This document shows positions 37,064 through 49,029 of a stretch of DNA of 64,000 nucleotides, in pieces (the first letter of the stretch is position 1; every line of letters begins with the position of its first letter). The DNA is from Parietaria judaica. Lineage: Eukaryota > Streptophyta > Magnoliopsida > Rosales > Urticaceae. The DNA lies in the NCBI GenBank assembly GCA_954871525.1, contig OX940868.1:10902056-10966055 (forward strand), in the 5' to 3' direction. A program made the position numbers and the translations under genes. Below the pieces are notes generated by a model, which made no database searches, was not told the DNA's origin, and saw only the letters and a program-made list of their open reading frames with translations.

Positions 37064-37830
37064 TTTGGTTTTCCAGGGTTGCCCCGTGAATACGGATATG
37101 GGTAACTCTGAAAGGTAAAAACGAGGCCCAAATAGGGAAATAAGGAATTTCCAAAAGAGATTTTTTATGCCAAACAAGTGTTTATTTGTCCTTTTTGCGG
37201 GAGTCTCCCTGCTCGAAAGATCGTTTTTCTCTGTGATTAAGATCTTAAAAAAATTCACCCGTTATCTTCTAAATAGTTATGTGTGTATCTAGGGTGAGTC
37301 TGAAGGAAGCTTAACAAGTGTTAGCAAGACTAATGAGTATTCCAACAACAACCTTACAAGAATCCTCCGCTCTAAGCGTATATCCACTTATATTGTAGCA
37401 ACACTTACCATGTTAATAAGTGAACATTGTTTAGTTTATAGTATGTCAAACAATTATCGAGGCTATGAGACATGTGCTTAAATGATATCCTTCTTACTTT
37501 TTTCACAATCTAGTTGGGTTTATTCGTAAGCTGAATTGAATCGTGACAGGTTTTGAAGAGCTAGGGAAGAAGATTTGGAAAATAACTGGGCAACATAAGT
37601 GATCTCATAAATTCATAAATGCACCCAGCAAAAGTGATGGGATTTTCTCAAAAGTTCGGGAAGCACTCAAAATTTTATATTGATCCTTGATCTTGGATTA
37701 TAGACATGCACATAAACCCATAACCATTTATCGTGAAACTTAGATCCTATTGTTTATTCATCAAGAATATATAGTCATACAAACGCCTCATGAAATCATT
37801 GCCTTTTCTCCTATGAAATCTATCTTGGTA
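37064..37830. other. Intergenic region
   Basis: Nothing recognised: no coding frame, repeat or RNA gene. Confidence 0.6.
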
Positions 37831-38493
37831 GTCTTTGTTGGGTATCCCTCCTATTTGGAGGCCAACAATGTAGGTTATTTTTGACCCATTGATTCATGTA
37901 CCCGGCCCATGAAGCCTAGGTCATAAATGACTTAGATGAGATGAAGAAATTAGAAGAGTGTAGAAGAGAGAGTAAATAAGAGAAAGAGAAAGAGAGCAAA
38001 TTCGCGGTTTCCGTCCAGTTTCGTCGACCCTCAGGAAATTCGTCATTTCACACTCGTTCACAGTTGGATCGTCGTGATTTTTAAACAAAACGTTCCTAAG
38101 ACATAGAGGTACGTTCTGAACGGTGGAGATGTGGTTTGGATATTTCTAGGTCGGTCTGAAGAGTGAAAACCAGAGGCTGTTTTGTGAGAACGTTTTTCAC
38201 AAATTCTTCTCTTGCTTGTTTGTTGTAATCCGAGATTGGTGTTCGATCTTGATGATGATGATGTTTGCCTCTAGTTTTATCTAGGGAAGACTTCATTTGT
38301 ACCTCAGTCTTGATTATAGTCGATTTTAAGCGACCTACGGGTCCCGTGGTTTTTTATTCCGTTTTGGGGGGTTTTTCCACGCTAAAATTGTCTCGTGTTC
38401 GTGGTTGTGTTTCGATTATTATCGCCTTCATATTTCAGCGGTTATTAAGAGATATTGAGATTCCGTTCCGTTGTGCTTTCTCCCATCAGTCTT
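37831..38493 (+). mobile_element. Solo LTR
   Basis: 653-bp segment 37836-38488 that begins TGTTGGG and ends CCCATCA (imperfect inverted ends) and is flanked by the direct repeat GTCTT (37831-37835 and 38489-38493). A 5-bp duplication with TG...CA ends fits an LTR left by recombination between two LTRs. The orientation is tentative. A frame across its 3' part is not considered a gene. Confidence 0.78.
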
Positions 38494-38719
38494 TGCTGTT
38501 ATCTAACCTTTCTAAATCTCACCAATATTATATTGAGATCTTTTTTTCTCGCTAACTAAAAATTTTCAGCATCCACCTAGTATTTTGTATATGTTGGTAT
38601 TTGAGACTAAGGTCACTATTTATATATTCTATTTTGCATCGAATCCATACTACAGATATGTCCTCGTCTAATTTCCTGTAACGGCTTATATCTTTCTACG
38701 AATCAAATAATATAGTGAG

Positions 38720-38870
38720 TTTGAGCATCCTCATTCGTACTGTAAATCACTTGTTTGCAATAGATTGGGTGATGTGTTTGAACACCAAATCTCACGCCAA
38801 TTTGGTGTGGGATGATGCTATGCTACAGTGCCACGCCATATTTGGTGTAGCACTTTCCACTATTGTATTT
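38720..38870. repeat. Worn terminus related to the Harbinger MITE at 42207
   Basis: GAGCATCCTCATTCG, AACACCAAAT, CTACAGTGCCACGCCATATTTGGTGTAGCAC occur in the order found, inverted, in the right arm of the 42207-42829 element. The opposite end could not be located. Confidence 0.55.
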
Positions 38871-39714
38871 TTTTCTTTTTCGTCCTTCTAATAGATAATT
38901 TATATATTTTCACTGATTTGTAAAATTATATCACATTTATCCTAAAAATTATTTATATATTTATTTTAAATCACAAATTTATTGTATCAAATATTTAAAA
39001 GACCACAATACTTTTGGAATCTTAATATCTAAAGAAAATAATATTTATATTTATATCGAAAGAAAACATTACGATAACATCGAATTGAAAAAAGAAGAAG
39101 ACATTAACATAATAAGAAACACATAAGAACAAAATAAATTGGAAACAAAATTTGCAATACATAAACTAATACTCGGGAAAATTAGCATCATGTCCTCCAA
39201 TACATGATTGTAATTTATTTTATTTGTGTTTTATTGTCATTTTATTTAAATAAATATTAAATATTGGTTTTTGTCTATTTATATTTGAATTAATTATTGG
39301 AATGATATTCTATTTAAACAATAAATAAGTAGTATATTTGAAAGATACTAAATAAAAATATGAGGATATGGAGATAAATAAGAGAAAAAAGAATATAAAA
39401 TAAAAATTTCAATGTGAAGTAAAAAAATAAAGTTAAGATAGAGATGAAGTAGTGTTTGATATGTGATATGTACTCTAAAATAGAGAGTTATTAGAAAGAG
39501 ATATCATAGAAGATTATTTCCCAAGACCCACCTGATTAATTGAACGATGACAAGACATTATATTTAAAAAAAATTAAACCCTAAAGTCACTGTCTCCTTG
39601 TCTCCTTATAGCCTAATCTTTAACCCAATCACAATAACTACAAGAAGCTATACTGCTGTGGCGAGTAATATTATTACTAGCGACGGTAGAAAATGTACGC
39701 AAGCTCTACTCAAT
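38871..39714. other. AT-rich region, no gene
   Basis: Very AT-rich sequence without coding frame. It may be the remaining body of the worn Harbinger element that starts near 38720, but no right terminus was found. Confidence 0.5.
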
Positions 39715-41700
39715 TAGGGCGTCAATTAATCCCCAAAATATGAATCCGGGTTAAACTCGGATTCACAAAAAAAAAAAAAGGATATCGAAATATTCGGGTT
39801 CGGGTTTTTCCGGAAGCGGATATTTCGGTATCCGGGAAAGTTAATACCCGGATATACATATATCCGGGTTTTTTAAATAATAAATAAAGAGCCGTTGGTT
39901 TTTTCGAGGGTCTGTGGTAAAAGTACCTGACACGCGCCAGAATTTGTTACCGTTTGAGGCAACGGTAAAAATTGCATAGGGGCCCTCAAAAATAGCCGTT
40001 GGAGCTATAATTACACCTCTTACTCGAATTCCTACACATTTTTCCCTATAAATACACCATTTCACTCTCATTTTTTTCACACATCCTTTTCTCTTCATCT
40101 CCAACTCTCCCAAACTCTCTCAAGCTCTCAAAAATCCGATTTTACTCTATAGTTTAGCTACTTTATAATTATATAAATACTCTCTATTGTAAGTTTAACA
40201 TATTATTTAGGTATTTTAGTTGTTGTTAAATTAGTTTATTTAGTTGTTATTATTAGTGTTTTAGTTTATTATTAGTTGCTATTAATTTAATTTAGTTGTT
40301 GTTATTAGTAATTTAGTTTATTTAATCATTATTATGAGTTTAATTTTTCGTTAATATGTCGAGTGGCAACAACCGTTCTCGAGGACGTCCCGTTGCCCGA
40401 GGAAAAGGACGGTCCACTATTCCGTCGCCGCGGTCGATTAATAGCGGGACGGGTTTTAGTCAACATAATTATAATGTCGGAGTTATGAATCAACACAATG
40501 TTCCCGGTTCTTCTAGCCAACCGTTACCAGTTCATGGTCAATATGGTACCGGTGGCGTCGGGCCGAACCAACAATTACTAATTTCTCAAGGTTAAGGCGG
40601 TATGTTTATTAACTTACTCAATTTTCAAGGTCCAAATATTCCGGAATGGAATAGCCTTAGCAACGAGTAACAACAATATGTTTCCCACGACGCCGAGGTA
40701 CGTTTTTTTAACTTTATTTCTTAAGATTAATTATTTTTATTTCCTAACATTACTCTAAACTTTAATATTTTTGGTTCAATATAGGGCGGACGCGGGGCCG
40801 GTGGTTCACAATCACCATACGTGTACAATCACCGTTTATTCTACAGCCTTACGGCTATTGGGCGTGGCAATGCATCGACTTCTTCACCGGCTTCACAAGG
40901 AAGTGGCGCTTCGGGATCTCGAGTTCTTGGTCGACGTCAAAGATGCAACACCATCGACGAGTACGCCCGATTCTGCAACCTTCCTCCGACACCGTGCCCT
41001 AACAAAGGCCTCGACATTCTTCAATGGTGGCATGCAAATCGATCGGAGTATCCGGTTTTATCCTAGTTGGCTCGTGACATTCTCACAATCCCAGTCTCAA
41101 CGGTATCATCGGAGGCGGCATTCTCAATGGCCGGAAGGATGTTAGAGCCTCGCCGCAAGTCTACAAAATCATTGATGGTCGAGATCCTTATGCTTTCGAG
41201 AGATTGGATTATGGCCAACAAACTACAACAAGAAAACGATATGTACGACCGAGAATTGCCGAATTACTTTTCACATATTCAAATGTAATTCGTTTACAAT
41301 TGTTCGTTTTCTTATTGTACTTTGAATTTGTAACTTCGTTTGCCGTTCGAAATTTGGTTGTAGTTGTACTTTCACGTATCCTACCTTCGAGTTTGTTGAA
41401 TAAAAACACATATTTACTTTCTTTTGTTTTGTTGTTGTATGTTTTATTTATTTCATAATTAATTTTTAAATATTTCAAACACTTAAAATAATTTAAATTT
41501 TTATTTTTTTCAAAACTGAACTTAAGTACCAAAATGTTAGATTTGAACAAGTAAACGAAACGAGGGACTAAACAATAAATAACACAATTAAAAAACAAAA
41601 CTAAACTAAAACCCGGAAACGGATATATTTGGTAAAAAAAAAAAATTCCGGTCGGTAGGCTTTTTACCCTACATTTTGGGGACTAGCGTCAATAGACCTA
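39715..41700 (+). mobile_element. Internally deleted hAT transposon
   Basis: Starts TAGGGCGTCAATTAATCCCC and ends GGGGACTAGCGTCAATAGACCTA; read inward both ends give TAGG, TGACG or GTCAAT, and TCCCCAAAAT, a worn terminal inverted repeat. Inside are a promoter-like region (CCCTATAAATACACC at about 40044) and pieces of a transposase (next entry). No clean 8-bp target duplication could be seen. Confidence 0.75.
40356..41288 (+). pseudogene. hAT transposase remnant: N-terminus joined to dimerisation domain
   Basis: The ATG at 40356 opens an Arg/Gly/Ser/Gln-rich leader typical of plant hAT transposases, with a stop at 40593. After an intron-like segment (donor at about 40697, acceptor near 40783) comes RRQRCNTIDEYARFC, then DILQWWHANRSEYPVLS, a stop (TAG 41064-41066), and LARDILTIPVSTVSSEAAFS up to RDWIMANK: this is the hATC dimerisation region. 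The BED zinc finger and the catalytic core are absent. In-frame stops argue against a domesticated protein. Confidence 0.85.
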
Positions 41701-42203
41701 ATTTTTTCTCTTCCAATAATAAATATAATTGAATTTCATTTTATTGCGGGTTAATGTACTTAAGTTTTATCTTATTGTGGATTCAATATACTCAATATAA
41801 AAAATAAAAACAAAAATTTAAATCCTCAATGAAGTAAAACTTAAGCATATTTTGCATTGAAAAAAAAAACCCCACTTATGGGAGAGAGGGAGAGCTTGAC
41901 TGATTCCTAGGTCCGTCATCAGTCGTCAGGTGTGATTCGTTGTCCATCGACGCGGTACCTTGCGGAGGCTGTGTGAGCTTTCATGTCGAGGCCTCTAGCG
42001 TTGTCTGAATGTCATTAGTACCTGATAGAGCTTGTTTCACCTAGTCATTGGTGTGAGAGATTTTGCCTTGCCGGGGTTATAGGTGAGGTGTTTTACATTA
42101 TTGGGGGGAGCTTGTCTTGTCGTTGTCGCGTGACCAAGTTGTCGAGAGTCGAGACCTCCCAAGGTCATCATCATCATCGCCTTTTACAGTCTTCGGACCC
42201 TCC
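41701..42203. other. Intergenic region
   Basis: No gene recognised. 41740-41870 has a loose inverted arrangement (ACTTAAGTTTTAT / GTAAAACTTAAG). 41880-42200 is richer in GC, without an open frame. Confidence 0.55.
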
Positions 42204-42832
42204 TAAGAGCATCTCCAACCTTAACACTAAATTTGGTGTTGAAATTACACTATTTTAGTGTAATTGTAGCACCAAAATTGTTTCATCTCCAACCATAAAA
42301 CTAAAATTTACACTAAAATAATATTATTTATTATTATATGATTAAATCAAAGATTTATTATTATTATTATTTAATACTTTTAATAGATTTGTATTTTGTA
42401 TCATACAATTATTCAATTAATTAGTTAATTATTAAGATATTACTTAATTATTTATAAATAACGTGTTTGTGATTTTAATTTTAAAATCTGTTTATTAAAT
42501 TTTTAAAGTTTTAATAATCAATTTACATATTACGTTTAGAAAAAAATACAAATTTTTATGTACTAGAAGTAAAAATTTACAAAAATAACAATAATATGTA
42601 TATAATACATACTATAACATATATATACCAACATCACATAATAAAAATATATAAATAATATATATTAAAATAATCAAAAAGTTGATTTGGCGTTGCTACA
42701 GTAACACCAAATATGGTGTAGTACTGTAGCTTTACACCATTTTAGTGTTAGAAATGCAGTCTCATTGGAATTGCATTTGATGATATCCAACACCAAATTT
42801 GGTGTTTTGCAGTGACGTTGGAGATGCCCTAA
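42204..42832. mobile_element. PIF/Harbinger-type MITE with TAA target duplication
   Basis: 623 bp, 42207-42829, termini GAGCATCTCCAACC and GTTGGAGATGCCC (inverted), flanked on both sides by TAA (42204-42206, 42830-42832). Subterminal words ACACCAAATTTGGTGTT repeat on both sides. The TAA duplication and GGGCATCTCCAA-type terminus fit Tourist-like MITEs. No coding frame. Confidence 0.9.
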
Positions 42833-43176
42833 TTAAGGTCGACATCGCCTTTTATGGTTGCCTCGGCCGGCTTCTTGGAAATGGGCTTTGTCTTTTGGGT
42901 TGCGTTTCCTGAGTTTCGCCAATGGACCATGACTTTGATGAATGGGCTTTTGACTTTTGTCTGGACTCATATTTTTAAGTTTCTTGAAAATACGTATACC
43001 AATTGCCTAGACCACTATTAACGTCCATATTAATATTTGTATTGATGTTGTCGTTGATAAAATAACGTAGTAGAAGATTATTATCAATTTACAATATAAA
43101 TAAGGGGAATGCATAAAAGGTTAAAAACAATAATGAAAAAATAATAATAAAATAAGATTTTGATGAAAGTTTAGTA
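42833..43176. other. Intergenic stretch
   Basis: Nothing recognised beyond AT-rich sequence. Confidence 0.55.
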
Positions 43177-43937
43177 GTAAATAGTAGGGCTGAAAATTTT
43201 GTCACCGTTTATCGGTATCGTGTCGGTATCGGTATCGGTCTCGGATCGGTTTAAAAAAAAACCGATAAATTTAGTTTAAAACCGATACCGAGAAACGATA
43301 CTGATACCAAATTTCTCGAATATCGGTATCGGTTTCGGTTTTGAACTACATGTCGTTTTTTATTATACTACATGTCGTTTTTTTTATAATATAACAGATT
43401 TTATATTACAATGTAAATAGGTTTGTAACGTTGAATATAATATATATGTAATAATTATGCTTTTATATTTGTTAAATGAAAGTTTATTTTAATTGTTTAT
43501 TATAGAAGAAAACTTCGAAGTACCCGTTTCAACTTTCGTCCCCTCCGCTCTTACCGGTGGTATAAGTAACATGGCCAAGAAAAAAGACAAGGCGAAATCA
43601 AAGAAAAAAGAGAAGGAGAAACCAAAATCAAAGAAAAAGAAATGACATGTTTTAATTATGTTTGATGTTTTTATGTATTAGACATGTATTTTTATATTTC
43701 GGACATGGTATTTTGTATTATTTTTGGATTTTTCCCCGGGTTATTCTCGGTTTATTTATCGGTTTTCGTTTATTTTTTCTCGGTCTCGGTCTCGGTATCG
43801 GTTTGATAAAAAATCAAAAAAATTTAGAACCGATATATCAATACCAATACCAAAAAAAAAATCTCGATTATTCAATACCAATACCAAAAAATACTAATTT
43901 ACCGTTTATCGGTACCGGTTTCACCCCTAGTAAATAG
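43177..43937 (+). mobile_element. hAT deletion derivative rich in CGGTATCGG words, 8-bp TSD
   Basis: 745 bp, 43185-43929, with ends TAGGGCTGAAAA and TTTCACCCCTA and the target duplication GTAAATAG at 43177-43184 and 43930-43937. Both subterminal regions carry many CGGTATCGG/CCGATACCG repeats in inverted arrangement, the usual layout of transposase binding sites in hAT elements. Confidence 0.93.
43508..43645 (+). pseudogene. Last-exon remnant with Lys-rich tail inside the hAT derivative
   Basis: After an acceptor-like TTATTATAG the frame reads EENFEVPVSTFVPSALTGG, then a segment made almost only of Lys, Ser, Glu and Pro, ending in four Lys and a TGA. I infer the C-terminal exon of the parent transposase; everything upstream is deleted. 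Confidence 0.45.
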
Positions 43938-45085
43938 CTTTGAGGAAAAATATGTTAGCAAATATTCTCCACAAATTATGCTATATCTAGATTGAACAAG
44001 GAAAATACTCATTTGTAATTGAGCATCTCTAATAAATAAACTATTCTTAAAAAGAAGTATTAATATTATGTAGCCCACTTCTTAACTCTTGTGAATACAT
44101 AATTTTTATTTTTAGGCACTGCATCTTTCTAACTAACACTAATCATTGTAATGCTTTTACATCATAACACATTGCAATATTCTAATACTTCATAAGCTGG
44201 ACCATTCATGGTCCTTTTCAATGTAGGCCACACTCTTCTAGCCCAATAACTACTCATGTACATACAGTAGTCAGAATAAGGACTTCCGAGAAACCCGAAG
44301 AAAAAAAAAACAGAATTTAAAATTTTCAAGATCTGGGTAAAACCGAATTTAGAATTTCTGATTCTGGTTAAAACCAGAACTAGGAAATTCTAGTTCCAGT
44401 TTACCCGGATCCATATTACGTTTATATTTTTTAATAAAAAATCTATAATAAAAAATAAAATAAAATTGGTTGCTCAGTTCTTTTAATACAGTTTGCATGC
44501 AGGTTTACGTTAATGCAACTCTTTTACACTATGCTGTGCATCCTTGCAGCAGGTTTACGTTAAAAAATTTGCAGGCATTATATTGCTGCAATATTATTGC
44601 ATCTGCATCAAAACTTTTACAAGTAGCATGTAGAGATACTGTGATAGTATCATTTTAAACTTTTTTATATTTAAATGAACGAATAAACGAGGTATTTTTC
44701 ATTTAGCGTCACAAATGTTTTAGAGTTTTGTTTTTGGCCATTTTCGTAAAATAACCGATGGAAAACCCTTAACATTTTTTTATTTCCGAATATAAATTAT
44801 TAATTAAAAATTAAATAAAAATTAGTTTATTAACTAAAAATAAATAAAAAACAATAAAAAACAGAACCGGAATTTGCTTTCCGGATAAAAACCGGAACCA
44901 TAATTTGTGGTTCCAAATAAAAACCGGAACCATAAATTTATGTTTCTGGTTATTGAAGGTTCCGAGTAAATACAGTACCGGATCCGGGAACTGTACAATA
45001 TTAACATCATTACTAATAACAATATATTGTCAGAATGTTTTGGGACCCACATTTTTAAGACGACATATCCTTATCATTGATTCGC
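43938..45085. other. Intergenic region with GGTT/AACC-type repeat words
   Basis: No gene. 44280-45000 holds repeated AAAACCGGAACCATAA and TCTGGTTAAAACC words in both orientations, suggesting another worn DNA transposon, but its ends could not be fixed. Confidence 0.45.
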
Positions 45086-46346
45086 TTTTCGTGATAATCG
45101 AACGATTAATCGCTAAAAACCACTTCTCGATAACTTATCTCCTCTAATCGTTATCTTTTTATACTTATCGTGATTTTTCGATTCGAAAAGCAACTAACTT
45201 ATCTCTCAAGCTTATCAAGGGTATTTTCTCGAAAAGCAAGCTACTTTTTGGTCAAAAGCGATAAGTCAACTCTGGTATAATTTTTTTTATTGCGGCAGAA
45301 GTTTTAACTTCTTTTAATTTCAGAATTTAAAGGTGTTCTTAGGTTTTTTTTAGTGGATCTTGAGTGTTTTGAAGTTTAAATGTTGTATATGTATGAATCA
45401 TGTCAAAGTTTCACACTTTTATTATATATTTGTAGTAATTACTTAGAAAGCTATTAGGTTGAATGAAAGTTAGACTTTGAGTTTCATATTAGTTTAATTG
45501 TACATTTTACGTTTTAAATCAAATGTCGTAGTTGAAATTGATTTTTTTAAAAAGTATATGATGGAATATAGATGAATTAAGATGGTTTGTGTGATTTTTT
45601 TTGCAAATTTGGGTTATATTTAAGGGTTTATGCAAATTATTTATAATTGCAACAAAAGTAGCAATTTTCCTAACAATAATGAATTTGAGATATATTTTAA
45701 TTTTTGTATGTAATTTCATTTTGTAACATTGTATATAATTAGGAAACTGTTAGTTTGACATAATTATTATAATTTGATGTTTTTCTGAATTATTACCTTA
45801 TTGCGGCAAAAGCACATAATTTTGGAAATTGGTAAAGTTAACCTAGTTAGTCTTTTTTTTTATGTAAAATCATTTTATAACTTATAAAATTTACGCTTGA
45901 AATAATTATTTTTTAATTTGACGTTCTCCCGAATTGCAACCTTATTGCGTCAAAACTAAATATTTTTTGGAAATTGGTTAAATTGAGCCATTTCTTTGTT
46001 TTTTATATGTAACTTCATTTCGTATCATTGTATATAATTCTGATACTGTGATTCTGAAATTATTTGTTTTGTAATTTGTCGTTTTATTGCAGAAAAAGTA
46101 CATTTAGTTTTATGTTATGCAAATATTTTATGTATGAAAATATATACGAAAATATTTTATAAGTTCTCCATCGATAAATCTATTGATAACCGATTAATCC
46201 ATCGATAAGTTCGATAAGTTTCGGTAACGACAAACGATAAATTTTATAGGTTTTCCACCGATAAATCCATCGGTAAGCGATTAATCCATCGATAACGGCA
46301 AACGATTCATCGGCAAAAACGGTATTCAAATCCTTGATCCTTGTTA
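45086..46346 (+). repeat. CGATAA-rich dispersed repeat, copy 2
   Basis: Same orientation as, and similar along its whole length to, 10882-12149, with several small deletions relative to that copy. It ends GGTATTCAAATCCTTG, as copy 1 ends GCCATTCAAATCCTTG. Confidence 0.7.
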
Positions 46347-46865
46347 AAAACGAGCATCAATTATCTGTCGTTTGACTACTGAGCATCATCGGCCAGCTAG
46401 GCAAAATCAGATTGTCAAATCAAGATCCTCGCATAGATCTCGAGCATCCGATGACTAAGACTTATTTAAATCTGTCTGAGCATCTTTTCAACGCCAAAGT
46501 TTGAATTCGTGTGTATATAAAAAAAAAATCTCCTGGCCCCTCCTATGAATCATGTAGTGTTCCATAACGTACAACTTTTTAAATCCATTTTATTTGAGTA
46601 TTAGAAATTTAGAATCAAGGATTTAAATATCGTTTGTTGTTATTCACAGACTCATCGTTTGCTGATAGATTCATCTATGGAAAATCTATAAAATTTATCG
46701 TTTGTCGTTATCAAACTTATCGATACTTATAGATGGATTAATCATTTATCGATGGATTTATCAATTGAAAACCTATTAAAAAAACACAAAATAATATACT
46801 AATGTCATCAAACATAAACAAAATAAAAATCTTATCCTAAACATAACATAAATCAAGTCAAACTT
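46347..46865. repeat. Spacer plus inverted fragment of the CGATAA repeat
   Basis: 46347-46616 has no recognised feature. 46617-46800 starts CAAGGATTTAAATATCG and runs with GCTGATAGATTC, AAAATTTATCGTTTGTCG and TTATCGATGGATTTATC, the reverse complement of the end of copy 2. The gypsy element inserts at 46866 in the sequence that follows. Confidence 0.6.
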
Positions 46866-48030
46866 TGTAAAACTCATATATATATTAATATATATATATA
46901 TAAAAAAAAAAAGATGTCAGTAAAGGGACCCTTATCCCCTCCCCTCCCCTTTTCTCTTTCCTCGCACACCCTCTCTCTCTCACTCTATTCTCTAACTTTC
47001 TCCCACAATAAAATTTCAAAGCTTGATAACTCGATCACCGGAGCTCCGATCGACGAGATCTTGGTACCGTTGGAAAGCTCTCGAGGAGGTGAACAAGCTG
47101 CTGGGCGGAAGTCGACCGGAGATGGTGGTGTTTGGCCGGAATAGTCGCCGTAAGGTTCGGTTTCATAACTCGAGATCTATTTCATTTAGGTTCGATTTTG
47201 AGAAAACTAACTTCGGAACTGGGTTCACGAAGGTTAGTAGAGTTTGTTGGAGCTGCCACCTCGCCGTCGCCGTCGCCGGTCGCCGCCATCAACCGCCGCG
47301 TCATTTTCCGATCCTGAAATTTATTGAGGGGTTTTGAAGCCCTCGCCGATGAGATCGAAAGCCCTCAACCGGAATTGTCATCGGACTCTCGGTGAGCTCG
47401 AATTTCCTTGCCCTAGTTTCTGATTTTGAGATGATGAAATTAGGTATATTCTGGGCCTTGATTTATGAAATTGACCTCGCCATTGCGTTTAGAACAGTTA
47501 AATTAAGCTAGGAGAAGTATAAATTTGTCAAATTGATGCCCGTTTGCTGCCTCGTTTTGCGTGCCCGACAGGATTTCGGCCCGGGTTTATTTTTAGTGTA
47601 TGGGCTTTTCAATTGACAGTTTAAATTCCAATCTTAGTAGTATTTGACTTATGGATGGTATCGGTGTTATAGCTGGCACGGATAGTCGTCCCGTGGTTGC
47701 CTCGATGACGTGTTGCCCGAACCACCCGTCTTGAATAGTTCAACAGATCCCGAAGTCTCTAATCATCAATCTCAAGGCCAAGACGAACCCGCATCTTCGG
47801 CTGGCTAGTCAATCGATCAAAGTTTCCACGGATTGAGGTAGGGGCTAATACCTTTTCTCGCTATTTAAAATGAATGTAGAAACCAACGCTTTAATGAAGA
47901 TTGAACCGGATAGGTTAAAATTGGATTTAATGTAATGATTTGATAATTAATAAAATCAATGTTAGAATAGTCGTCGCTTGATAGCGAGGCTAGATACCAG
48001 GTATAATTGCATCAGATTGATGCTCGTTGT

Positions 48031-48063
<33 letters not shown>

Positions 48064-49029
48064 GTTACGTCGGAATGACGTATGTATATATGGTTCCCGC
48101 TTCGGGCGGATGATGATATTTATGATATGGTTCCCGCTTTGGGCGGATGATGATTATTATGATATGGTACCTGCTTCGGGCAGATGATGTGTATGTTGAT
48201 ATGGTACCCGCTTCGGGCGGATGAGCTGCTGACGAGCAGCTGGCTACTGCGCAGTATGCCGGATATGGTTATGGTTATGGATACTATTGGTGGCCCAAAA
48301 GTCAACATTTTGACCCATGGCGAACTGGCCGTCTTTGGTGGTGATTAGGATCCCGAGTCGAGGGCGAGTTACGGTTAGGGACTTCTAGTCCACCTGTGCT
48401 CGTGCCTTGAGGACTCGATGGGATATAGTGGAGAAAAGGCGCGAGCTGACTCGGCATGGATCACCGAAATGATTTGACTTTTGTGGGGTATATTTATTTA
48501 TTTTATTGTTGATAAAATGATGAAAATGATGATTAAATGGTTTATGTTGGCATTTATTTTAATTAATTGAAATTTGACTAATAAAGGCTCGGTAAAGAGA
48601 ATTGGTAATAGATTCCCTACTGAGCGTGTGGTGCTCACCCCTTCCATATACATTTTTTTCTTTCCAGCTTCAGGTGGTGTTCAGTATCAAACTCCGGAAG
48701 AGGAGTAGTTTGATTCAGGAAGTCTATATGTTCGTCGTAGTTAATTTTTTATTTTTAGTTGATCTTTAATTTAAAAAATGTAAAGGATTAAATTAAGGAT
48801 ATTTGTGATGGTGGTACTCTGTAATTGTCGTTTTATGGTGTTGTATAAACTGTGGTCGTTTATGTTGTATTGTCGTTTTAAGTCCCATGGGCAAAAGTTA
48901 TATGTTTGTTGACGTGGACATTGAATATTCAACGATATCGGTTGAATGGTGATGTGTCATTGACCGGTCCAAGTTTGAAAAGTCGTCGTTTTTGTCTTAT
49001 TCTACTAACCCCCATATAGGGGCGTTACA
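46866..49029 (+). repeat. 5' LTR of the gypsy element
   Basis: 2,164 bp. Compared with the 3' LTR it has about 352 extra bases (47651-48002). It contains TA runs (46876-46903, 48036-48061), a pyrimidine-rich leader and four 37-bp tandem units. Confidence 0.92.
48089..48225 (+). repeat. 37-bp tandem repeat, four units, in the gypsy LTR
   Basis: Units start at the TGGTTCCCGC / TGGTACCTGC / TGGTACCCGC words at 48091, 48128, 48165 and 48202. Each contains CCCGCTTCGGGCGG, which can form a tight hairpin. The same array is at 53707-53840 in the 3' LTR. Confidence 0.9.

Noticed and set aside
41066..41288. Domesticated hAT dimerisation-domain protein
   Set aside because: The frame lacks the upstream core, has an in-frame stop just before it and lies within recognisable transposon ends.
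47023..47337. 104-codon frame in the gypsy LTR, also at 53014-53328
   Set aside because: It lies in the untranslated LTR leader and is shared only because the LTRs are copies; no known domain.
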